Shown one piece after another: positions 18,861 through 27,614 of a stretch of 33,614 nucleotides of DNA. This DNA is from Bacteroidota bacterium (GTDB taxonomy: Bacteria; Bacteroidota; Bacteroidia; Bacteroidales; JADFUO01), in contig JAUWSB010000004.1 of the NCBI GenBank assembly GCA_030610255.1, positions 1 to 33,614 on the forward strand. The letters are read 5' to 3'. Each line of letters starts with the position of its first letter. Position 1 is the first letter of the stretch. A program made the translations under genes and the position numbers. The notes beneath the pieces are model-generated. The model was given only the letters and a program-made list of their open reading frames with translations. It was not told where the DNA came from and searched no databases.

Positions 18861-19018
18861 AAGCACCAAAAATCAATAATCAAATAACAAATAAATTCCA
18901 AATATCAATGATCAAAACTTGTCCGTATGGATAATCAAACAGCTTGAAACTGTTTTGGTTATTGAATTTTTGAACATTGGAATTTATCCATACGGACAAG
19001 TTTTGAATTTTGGTGCTT
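18861..19018. repeat. Nested long inverted repeat (cruciform/MITE-like) in intergenic region
   Basis: 23-bp perfect arms TCAAAACTTGTCCGTATGGATAA (18912-18934) / TTATCCATACGGACAAGTTTTGA (18984-19006); outer arms AAGCACCAAAA (18861-18871) / TTTTGGTGCTT (19008-19018). Confidence 0.85.
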
Positions 19019-19056
19019 GTAATTTGTAATTTTAATATTTATTTAAATTAACGTAT

Positions 19057-19092
19057 TTTATAGATGGACTCTAAATTGAGTTCATCTATAAA
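19057..19092. repeat. Short inverted repeat (15-bp arms, one mismatch)
   Basis: TTTATAGATGGACTC-taaatt-GAGTTCATCTATAAA. Confidence 0.75.
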
Positions 19093-19222
19093 GTCATATT
19101 TTTTGATTTAAGAACAAGGATTAACGATTTATGATTTTAGAAGTATTTGAAAATCATAAATCTAAAATCTGCAATTCTTGTTCGTAAATCAATTTTTAAT
19201 AAATAATTCGACATTATAGGGA

Positions 19223-19990
19223 CTAAATATACCCCATAATAGCATAAGTTATATAACCTAATGTTTCGTGTGTTAGTCTTTGCCAGAGAACAAAATTTAT
19301 TAATTGGGGTACAAAAAGATGTTCAAACTGAAATCTCCTGTCGCCTGCATATTTATTTGTACTGTATGGTGTTGCAATTATCCCTTCGTGCAAAAAACAT
19401 GCTTTTGCCCTTCGCATGTGATGTGCTGAGGTAATCAATAAAAATTTTCCTTCAGGATAATTTTCGTTTAAAATTATTGCACTGTAAACTGCATTTTCAT
19501 GTGTATTATCCGAAATCGAGTCAATAATAATATCATTTTCGGTTATTCCGATATTTATAAGAAATCTCTTAATAAAAACCGATTCCAGCATGTCACGAAA
19601 TACGAGATTACCGGCACCTCCCGAAATAAGAACCTTCTGAATCTTTCCAATTTTATACAATTCAATTGCCTGCAAAATTCTGTCAATATTATTTCTGTAT
19701 GTAAGCCTGTCGTTTTTTGAATCGTAGGTAACCATACTTCCGCCTAATACAATACCAACATCATAACAATCACCCAGTTCTTCGGTTTTTGTTACCGGAA
19801 CTTCCCAAACCCGCATCACTTCATCAACAATAAAAGAATTCGAAAAAATTACAAAGAGTATTATAGCTGCAATAAGATACTTTCTGGATTTCCTTCTTTT
19901 TTTTAAAAATAGTGATATTAACACAAGTGCAAAAATCCAAAGAATTGGTGAAAGGAAAATTGATAATATTTTTGAAATAATGAAAAACAA
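19223..19990 (-). CDS. YdcF/SanA/ElyC-like DUF218 membrane protein
   Basis: DVGIVLGGSM, KVLISGGAGN, DNTHENAVYSA, LLITSAHHMRRAKACF are DUF218 motifs; N-terminal TM segments. Confidence 0.85.
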   Translation of the reverse strand: MFFIISKILSIFLSPILWIFALVLISLFLKKRRKSRKYLIAAIILFVIFSNSFIVDEVMRVWEVPVTKTEELGDCYDVGIVLGGSMVTYDSKNDRLTYRNNIDRILQAIELYKIGKIQKVLISGGAGNLVFRDMLESVFIKRFLINIGITENDIIIDSISDNTHENAVYSAIILNENYPEGKFLLITSAHHMRRAKACFLHEGIIATPYSTNKYAGDRRFQFEHLFVPQLINFVLWQRLTHETLGYITYAIMGYI

Positions 19991-20010
19991 AATATTATTG
20001 AAATTTTAGA

Positions 20011-22092
20011 TTAATATGCTCCGCTTCGTTTACGCATAAACCATTCGGCTGTTAATAAAACAATAATTAAAATAAGCACCCATTTTATATTTATTAACTC
20101 CTCAAGTCGCTTTTGTGTATAAATAATGGTTTTAATGTCCTCACGCTCATTTATTAAATCAAAAATATCATTCATTTGTGAGAGATAAACCATCTTACCA
20201 TCTTTTGATTTTGCTAATCTAAATAACAGATTATGGTCGGCAATAGCATTGACAGTTTCAATATTTAAGGCAGAAACAATGAACTCTCCGTTAGTTTTAT
20301 AAGTTTTATTTCCAACTTTTGTTTTAGCAAGATATTGGTATGTTCCAACTGGAAAACTTCCTGCATCCAAATGATACGAATTTCCGGTTTGGCTGAAAAC
20401 AAAAGGGTATTTTTTTCCCTCATTATTTATTATTGTTATTTCAACCTCGGGATGATTGATCAATTCATAGCTTTCGTTATAAACTTCAGCATTAAACTCC
20501 ACATTTTCGTTTTCAGGAAAATCATTTTTTCCAAATATTCTAAAGTAACTTTTATCTTCTTTAACCGAAAGATACTGAATAATTTTGTGAATAAGTTCAT
20601 TAAAGGCATTATGATTTTCTTCAATAAAATAATTTGTCAGTCGCCATCTCCATATTCCATCTCCGGCAATAATCCCGAATTTCAAATCCTGATTCTGATT
20701 AAATAAAATTAATGGATTTCGTGTTTCAACACTTCCGATTTTCTGATTAAATAACTGATTTGTTGAATTTAATATTTTATATCTTCCAAACGGACTATTT
20801 AACGGTGGTAATTTACCAATAATCTTTTTTAAATCCTTACTTATAGAAAATAAAACAAATTCTTTATTAATTATTGGAAGTGCTTCATTAAAAGTATTTT
20901 TTTCGCTCCATATTGATAATCCTGTATTAAGTTTATTAAATGTATTTAAATCGGTTTGGACACCAATAATAAATAATAACGGGATTTTTGCTTTATTTAT
21001 TGAAAAAAACAAGTCGCCTAAAGAATTTTTAAAAGATGGCAACTGATGCAATATCACCAAATTATATCCTGTAACCTGCTTCTTAAAATCATTATATAAA
21101 TAATCTTCAACCTGGTAGCTTTCTTTATCTTCAATAGCAAATTTTAAAGCTGCAATATCAGGATGGGGCGAATTTGCCAGTATCAATATTTTTTGCTTTG
21201 AATCAATTATATCAATAAAAATCTCCTGAACATTGTTGGAATAACTAATTTCGTCTTTCAAATTAGTAATTCTTACTGTATAATGCTGTAATCCTGTTTC
21301 TTTGGCTTCAATTTGTGTTAAAACGGTTTGTATAAAATCGTTACCGGTAATATTAATATTCTGTGAAAATAATTCTTCATTTCCTTTTGTAATAATAAGT
21401 TTACATTTTTCACCTTTACATTTTTCTGCATTGATGATAATTTCCAACGGGAATTTATTCTTAAGATAAGCAATACGGTTATAATTAACCTTTGTTAATT
21501 TAATATCTTTTTGTGCATTTGTATCACCAAGAGCAATTGTATAGATTGGAAAGCTAATTTTTTTAGCTGCATATACCGGATTAAGCCCTTTGTTGAATAT
21601 TCCGTCACTTGCAATAATTATTGCACCTACATTTCGGTTCGAATACCTTGTAATTAATTCATCAAAAAGTATTGAAAAATTCGTTTGCTTACTTGAGTAT
21701 GAACTATCAACAATTGTAGAAATTTCATCACCAAAAGAATAATATTTAACATCATAATTATTCTTTAGATTATCAATCAGTTTCTTAGAATTATCGAAAT
21801 ATTCATTTTTATAGAACAGCGAATCTTTTCCTGTTAAAATTGACCGTGAATTATCCTGTGCGAAAATAATTACAGGTTTCTCCGTATGCCTAATAATAAT
21901 TTTTAATAAAGGTGATAATAATAAAAACGCAATAAGGCTTACTGACAAAAAGCGAAAAAAAGCCATAGATATCAATATCCATGGCGAAAATTCATTTTTC
22001 CGGTCTTTGTAGTACAGAATTATTGCATACAATATTCCTGTCAACAAACAAAATATTACGAACCAAAATGGAAATTCAGTAATTATATTCAA
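20011..22092 (-). CDS. Large membrane protein with VWA/BatA-like extracytoplasmic region
   Basis: Two N-terminal TM helices, 'PVIIFAQDNSRSIL...VGAIIIASDGIFNKGLNPVYAAKKISFPIYTIALGD' VWA-like strand, C-terminal TM segment. Confidence 0.65.
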   Translation of the reverse strand: MNIITEFPFWFVIFCLLTGILYAIILYYKDRKNEFSPWILISMAFFRFLSVSLIAFLLLSPLLKIIIRHTEKPVIIFAQDNSRSILTGKDSLFYKNEYFDNSKKLIDNLKNNYDVKYYSFGDEISTIVDSSYSSKQTNFSILFDELITRYSNRNVGAIIIASDGIFNKGLNPVYAAKKISFPIYTIALGDTNAQKDIKLTKVNYNRIAYLKNKFPLEIIINAEKCKGEKCKLIITKGNEELFSQNINITGNDFIQTVLTQIEAKETGLQHYTVRITNLKDEISYSNNVQEIFIDIIDSKQKILILANSPHPDIAALKFAIEDKESYQVEDYLYNDFKKQVTGYNLVILHQLPSFKNSLGDLFFSINKAKIPLLFIIGVQTDLNTFNKLNTGLSIWSEKNTFNEALPIINKEFVLFSISKDLKKIIGKLPPLNSPFGRYKILNSTNQLFNQKIGSVETRNPLILFNQNQDLKFGIIAGDGIWRWRLTNYFIEENHNAFNELIHKIIQYLSVKEDKSYFRIFGKNDFPENENVEFNAEVYNESYELINHPEVEITIINNEGKKYPFVFSQTGNSYHLDAGSFPVGTYQYLAKTKVGNKTYKTNGEFIVSALNIETVNAIADHNLLFRLAKSKDGKMVYLSQMNDIFDLINEREDIKTIIYTQKRLEELINIKWVLILIIVLLTAEWFMRKRSGAY

Positions 22093-22148
22093 TTTGAAAT
22101 TATATCCTTAATAGGTTTATATAAAATAACTATTTTTAAATATTATGA

Positions 22149-22901
22149 TTAAGCTCCGGAGTATATACCGCCACAAACACTTATTACTTGAGCGGTAACA
22201 TAAGCGGAAAGGTCGGATGCTAAGAATAATGCAATATTTGCCACATCACCGGGTTTTCCCGATCTTCTTAACGGTATAGTTTTTATCCACTCATTTTTAA
22301 CTTCTTCCGGGAGTTTTGCGGTCATTTCGGTTTCAATAAATCCCGGTGCAATTGCATTACAACGAATATTTCGTGAACCCAATTCCATTGCAATAGATTT
22401 TGTAAATCCGATCAAACCGGCTTTAGAAGCTGAATAATTTGATTGTCCTGCATTACCCTCAAGCCCAACAACTGAGCTCATATTGATAATTGACCCTGAT
22501 TTTTGTTTCAGCATGTGACGTTGAACAGATTTTGTTAAATTAAAAATTGATTTTAAATTAACTTTAATAACTGCATCCCAGTCAGCTTCAGTCATTCGCA
22601 AAAGCAGGTTATCACGGGTAATACCGGCATTATTTACCAGTATATCAATTTTCCGGAAATCATTTAAAACATTGTTGATTAATGTTTCAGCATCAGTCAA
22701 AGAGCTTGCATCTGATGCATAACCTTTTGCTTTTATATCAAGATTTTTTAATTCATTCTCAAGATTTACCATATCTTCATCACAAAATAAATCCGAAAAA
22801 GCAATATTGGCACCTTCGTTGGCAAATTTTAAAGCAATTGCTTTACCAATCCCTCTTGAAGCACCTGTAATTAAAGCAGTTTTTCCTTCTAAAAGTTTCA
22901 T
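22149..22901 (-). CDS. fabG: 3-oxoacyl-ACP reductase FabG (SDR family)
   Basis: TGASRGIGKAIA, NNAGITRDNLLLRM, YSASKAGLIGFTKSIA, NAIAPGFIETEMT. Confidence 0.93.
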   Translation of the reverse strand: MKLLEGKTALITGASRGIGKAIALKFANEGANIAFSDLFCDEDMVNLENELKNLDIKAKGYASDASSLTDAETLINNVLNDFRKIDILVNNAGITRDNLLLRMTEADWDAVIKVNLKSIFNLTKSVQRHMLKQKSGSIINMSSVVGLEGNAGQSNYSASKAGLIGFTKSIAMELGSRNIRCNAIAPGFIETEMTAKLPEEVKNEWIKTIPLRRSGKPGDVANIALFLASDLSAYVTAQVISVCGGIYSGA

Positions 22902-22977
22902 GCTGTTAAAATTTTTTATTCAATAAAATTAATTTCATTATAAGCTGTCAAAAATAAAGAAATTCTTTTAGTTAAAA

Positions 22978-24135
22978 TTATTTTTGGAAAGCCAATTTAA
23001 CCGAAGCACCACCATCTTTTAAATTTTTAATAAATATTCTACCGTTATGAGCATCCATTATCAGTTTCACCGAAGCTAAAGCCAGCCCTAATCCTTCTGA
23101 ATGCATTACATCACCGGATGAAAAGTATTCAAATAATTTATTTAGTGATTCCTTGGAAAAACCAGGCCCTTCATCAATAAAATCTATAATAATGCTTTCA
23201 TTATTTTCATGACTTTTAATAATAATCCGGCTATTTTCAGGTGAAAAAACAATTGCATTATCCAGAATATTTAAAAAGCAAACATTTATTAATTCAAAAT
23301 CAATCGTAATTTCAAGGTTTTCAGGTTCAATTTGTGGGACTATCTCAACTTTATTATTTTCAATTTCATCCTTAAGTTTTGCTATAGCACCATCTATAAT
23401 ATATCTGACTTTAACAGGGGCAAAATTCAAAGTATGTTTTTCAACATTAAGAGAAGTTATTAATAATGCTGTTTCTGAAAATCTTACTAAACGGTCGGAA
23501 GCTTCTTTTAAATATTTAATATATTCAGTTTGCTCAGTGATTGTCATTGAATTTTCAAGTATGCTTGTCAAGCCCTGAATACCATTTAAAGGTGTTCGTA
23601 ATTCATGACTGATTATGCTTAAAAATTCACTTTTAGCTTTTTCCAAAGTTAATAATTGTTTGTTGGCTTTTTTTAATTCCGCAGTTCTTTCGGCAACTTT
23701 CTTTTCAAGAATTAGATTAATTGATTGAAGTTGTTCGGTTTTATTTTTTAATTCTAAATGAGTTTTTACACGTGCAAGCAACTCTTCTGCATTAAACGGT
23801 TTTGTAACGTAATCCTGTGCTCCAAGATTAAAACCTTTTATAATACTTTCTTTTTCGGCTTTGGCAGTAAGGAATATAATTGGGATATCACGTGTTTCAG
23901 CATTTTCTTTTAATTTCCTGCAAACTTCATAACCATCCATCACAGGCATCATAATATCCAACAATATTAAATCAAATTTATTGGTATTGATCAAAGAAAG
24001 AGCTTCTTTGCCATTTTGAGTATATGATATTTGATATTCCTCTTTAAGTAAAATATTTCCAAGAACCTGAATGTTTTTGGGAATATCATCAACAATTAAA
24101 ATTCTGAAGTCTTTATTTTGTTTGGTTGCAATCAT
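22978..24135 (-). CDS. Response regulator-histidine kinase hybrid (REC-HisKA-HATPase)
   Basis: REC DLILLDIMMPVMDGYE; H-box SIISHELRTPLNGIQG; N-box NVCFLNILDNAIVFSP; G-box DEGPGFSKE. Confidence 0.92.
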   Translation of the reverse strand: MIATKQNKDFRILIVDDIPKNIQVLGNILLKEEYQISYTQNGKEALSLINTNKFDLILLDIMMPVMDGYEVCRKLKENAETRDIPIIFLTAKAEKESIIKGFNLGAQDYVTKPFNAEELLARVKTHLELKNKTEQLQSINLILEKKVAERTAELKKANKQLLTLEKAKSEFLSIISHELRTPLNGIQGLTSILENSMTITEQTEYIKYLKEASDRLVRFSETALLITSLNVEKHTLNFAPVKVRYIIDGAIAKLKDEIENNKVEIVPQIEPENLEITIDFELINVCFLNILDNAIVFSPENSRIIIKSHENNESIIIDFIDEGPGFSKESLNKLFEYFSSGDVMHSEGLGLALASVKLIMDAHNGRIFIKNLKDGGASVKLAFQK

Positions 24136-24173
24136 TTTGCCAAAGATATAAAATATATAAGTGAAATACTATA

Positions 24174-27100
24174 TTATTTTTTAATCTTCTCAATTATTCC
24201 AGGAAATGAATTTAAAACAATATCCATATTTTCAATATCAAAATTATTAGCATAAAAAATGAGGTCTTTACCAAAATTTTCCAAAATGTTTAACGAATTA
24301 TTATTCCCGAAATTTTCAATCTGATTTCCAAAATTTATAATTTCATTAACAAAATGATTTTTTTTAACTAATTTCCATTTTGGAATAAATTTTTCCTGCA
24401 ATTCATCAATAATACCGGGAAGCTCTTTAAGTACTTTAGCTGATATTTTATCCAAAACAAAATCATACGTTGTTATTTTTGATTTAACAGAATCGGCTTG
24501 TACTTTATATTTCAGGTATTTTGATAGTTCTTTGTACAGATCGGATATTTGAATGGGTTTTGATAAAAAGCTGTTAAAGTCGTTTTTTATAATATTTTTT
24601 TTGTCCTCTTCCATAGCAAAAGCTGTAAGAGCAATAATTGGAATTTTAGAAGTATCTTTATTGTTTCTGATATTTTTAATTGCTTCGTAACCATCTACTA
24701 CCGGCATTCTGATATCCATTAAAATTATATCGGGTTTAAATTGTTCGGTTTTAGATATACATTCCCGACCATCCTTTGCCTCAATAATCCTAATATTTGT
24801 TTTCGAAAAAATTTCTTTAATTAGGTTACGGTTTGTATCAATATCATCAGCTATCAGAATTGTTGCCTCATTAAATGATATTAATGAATGATTAAAAGTA
24901 TCATCTTCCAAAGGTTTAAGTTTTACTAAAGCTACAGAAATATTATGTAATATAATTTCAAATTTACTTCCTCTACCTACCACACTTTTAAGTAAAATTT
25001 CTCCTCCCATCATTTCAATCAACCTTTTGGTAATTGACAGTCCTAAGCCTGTACCACCATAAGTACGTGCACTCTGACCATCCTGCTGATTAAATGCATC
25101 AAATATTTTTTCTCGTGAATCTTCGGGTATGCCAATCCCTGTGTCTTCAATAGTAATTATCAAATCAAGACTACTTTTATCTACATCTTTAAAATATTTT
25201 CTAACAGCCAGTTTTACATAACCTTTTTCTGTAAATTTAATGGCATTACCGATTAAATTAAAAAGAACCTGTCGTAAACGGATTTCATCTAAAACTATGT
25301 TTTGGGGTATATCATCAGCAATTTCAATTTTAAATTCCAATCTTTTTTCCTTTAATTTATTTGAAAAAATCTGCTTGATGTCATTAAAGAACTTATACGG
25401 ATTTACCGGTTCGTAATGAATATCTAATTTACCTGCCTGAATTTTTGATAAATCCAAAATATCATTAATTAGCGACAATAAACTTTTTCCACTGGATTTA
25501 ATTGATTCAAGATAAGCTTTTTGCTTTTTATCAGTTATCAAAGTGTTGAGCAGATCGGTAAATCCTATTACAGCATTCATGGGTGTTCTTATTTCATGAC
25601 TCATATTGGCAAGAAATAAACTTTTTGACCTGTTTGCTGCTTCAGCTTCTTCTTTGGCTTTTTCAATCTGGATGTTTTTTTCTCTAAGTTCGGTATTTGC
25701 TTTTCTTAACATTTTTTCCGAATCTTTTAAAGCATTCTCTGCTTGCTTTCGTTCACTTATATCTTCAACCACACCATCGTAAAAAAGAACCTTACCTGTT
25801 TTGTCACGGGTCAACCATGAACTTTCGCTAATACAAATCTTTGTTTTATCGTATCGTTCCCATTCCGTTTCCATTCCAATTATTACCTCTTCTTTTTCTA
25901 TTCGTTTCTTAAAAATATTGCGGGGAAAGTCATGTACTTCAAGATCAGTTTTGGCAAGAACTTCAAAAGAAGGATATTTTAACATTTTGACAAGTGCAGG
26001 ATTAGCAATAATTATTTTCCCTTCAGGTGTAGTACGATAAATACCAACAGATGCATTTTCAAAAATACTGCGGTATCGTTCTTCAGTAAGCATAAGATCA
26101 TCAAGAAGTTTTGATAACTTTTCTTTTTGTTCGGTAATTTGCTTATTTTTGATTTGTAAAATCTCATTTGATTTATGCTGGATCTTATACCGGTTTGAAA
26201 TTACCTTAAATAATATCAAAGCTGAAATAATAATTATTGCTAAAATAATAATCATGGAATTACGAATATAACGCCCGCGGTCAATTTGCAAATTCTGAAT
26301 TTCACTTTTATTTCTTAATATTTCATTTTCTCTTTCGCTTTTTTCGGTTTCATATTTTAATTGTAATTCTGTAATTTGCCTATGCTTTTCACTATTAAAT
26401 AGTGAATCTTTTAATAATTCAAATTGCCTATGATATTCTAAGGCTTTGTTATAATTTCTAAGTTTTTCGTAAATATTTGATAAACTTCTATAACACTTTT
26501 TTATCTGGTCTTTGAAATTGATATCCCTCGCAGTTTCCAAACTTTTTTCTGTATAATCAACGGCTTTTAAATAGTTTCCCAAATTATAATTTATTAAGCC
26601 TAATTCATATAAAGTAATTGTTATTCTTTTTTTATCACCCACTTCTTCTTTAATTTCTAATGCTCTTTTTTGATAATCAAGTGCTTTATTATAATCACCC
26701 ATCAGGTTGTATGCCTCTCCAATATTACTTAAAGTAATAGATATTAATTTTTTATGACCAATTTGCTTTAACAGTTCATCAGCATTAAAATAATAATTAA
26801 GGGCTTTATTATATTTTTTCTTTTTCAGGTAAATATCACCGATATGAAGTGTTAAATTTACAACATTCCATGTTTGTCCTGATTTTTTAAAATAATCCAA
26901 TGCTTTACTAAAATATTCAAGTGAATTATCAAGTTTGTTCCAATCTAAATAAAGTACACCAAGACTAATATAAACCCCGGCAATTCCTGTTTGATCATTG
27001 TCTTCTTCACAATGATTTATTGCATTCTGGAAATAAGTATGTGCTTTTTCATAATCACCATAGTTAGCTAATATGGCTCCAATGCCTTTTAAGCAATTAG

Positions 27101-27602
27101 CTACTCCTTTGTTGTCTTTTAATTTTTTGTATAAAGCTAAGGCAGTTTCATAATTATCTTTTGATTTATCATATTTACTCCAGTCATAGTAATTTCTTCC
27201 AATATTGAAATAAGCATTAGCAATTTGATCTTTTTCATCACTTTTAACTACAATTGTTAAAATTTGCTTATAAATAATTTCGGCATTTTTATATTCGCAT
27301 AATTGATTGTATATATAAGCCAGATTTTTTAGTGCGATCAGTTCCTGCTCTTCTAAATTATTTTCTTTTGCCAAACGTAAAGCTTCTTTCCCAAAATCTA
27401 CTGACTTTTTATAATCGGTTTTGATGTATTTAACGGCAAGATTATTTATAATTTCTAAACGGTCTTTTAATTCGAGTTTTACCGAATCTCTGAGAATTCT
27501 TTCCAAACTATCAATTTCAGTATTTGAATCATCAGATAATCCAATTGATACCGTCCCTATAGTAAATAACAGAAATAAAAGGATAATTTTTTTCATCTTC
27601 AA
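24174..27602 (-). CDS. Hybrid sensor kinase: signal peptide-TPR-TM-PAS-HisKA-HATPase-REC-HPt-like C-terminal domain
   Basis: About 8 TPRs, TM YIRNSMIIILAIIIISALILF, PAS RYRSIFENASVGIYRTTPEGK, H-box NMSHEIRTPMNAVIGF, REC DIILMDIRMPVVDGYE. Confidence 0.92.
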   Translation of the reverse strand: MKMKKIILLFLLFTIGTVSIGLSDDSNTEIDSLERILRDSVKLELKDRLEIINNLAVKYIKTDYKKSVDFGKEALRLAKENNLEEQELIALKNLAYIYNQLCEYKNAEIIYKQILTIVVKSDEKDQIANAYFNIGRNYYDWSKYDKSKDNYETALALYKKLKDNKGVANCLKGIGAILANYGDYEKAHTYFQNAINHCEEDNDQTGIAGVYISLGVLYLDWNKLDNSLEYFSKALDYFKKSGQTWNVVNLTLHIGDIYLKKKKYNKALNYYFNADELLKQIGHKKLISITLSNIGEAYNLMGDYNKALDYQKRALEIKEEVGDKKRITITLYELGLINYNLGNYLKAVDYTEKSLETARDINFKDQIKKCYRSLSNIYEKLRNYNKALEYHRQFELLKDSLFNSEKHRQITELQLKYETEKSERENEILRNKSEIQNLQIDRGRYIRNSMIIILAIIIISALILFKVISNRYKIQHKSNEILQIKNKQITEQKEKLSKLLDDLMLTEERYRSIFENASVGIYRTTPEGKIIIANPALVKMLKYPSFEVLAKTDLEVHDFPRNIFKKRIEKEEVIIGMETEWERYDKTKICISESSWLTRDKTGKVLFYDGVVEDISERKQAENALKDSEKMLRKANTELREKNIQIEKAKEEAEAANRSKSLFLANMSHEIRTPMNAVIGFTDLLNTLITDKKQKAYLESIKSSGKSLLSLINDILDLSKIQAGKLDIHYEPVNPYKFFNDIKQIFSNKLKEKRLEFKIEIADDIPQNIVLDEIRLRQVLFNLIGNAIKFTEKGYVKLAVRKYFKDVDKSSLDLIITIEDTGIGIPEDSREKIFDAFNQQDGQSARTYGGTGLGLSITKRLIEMMGGEILLKSVVGRGSKFEIILHNISVALVKLKPLEDDTFNHSLISFNEATILIADDIDTNRNLIKEIFSKTNIRIIEAKDGRECISKTEQFKPDIILMDIRMPVVDGYEAIKNIRNNKDTSKIPIIALTAFAMEEDKKNIIKNDFNSFLSKPIQISDLYKELSKYLKYKVQADSVKSKITTYDFVLDKISAKVLKELPGIIDELQEKFIPKWKLVKKNHFVNEIINFGNQIENFGNNNSLNILENFGKDLIFYANNFDIENMDIVLNSFPGIIEKIKK

Positions 27603-27614
27603 AAATTTAATTTT

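Noticed and set aside
20335-20706. 123-aa + strand ORF
   Set aside because: Antisense to the large VWA-like protein; composition typical of AT-rich shadow ORFs.
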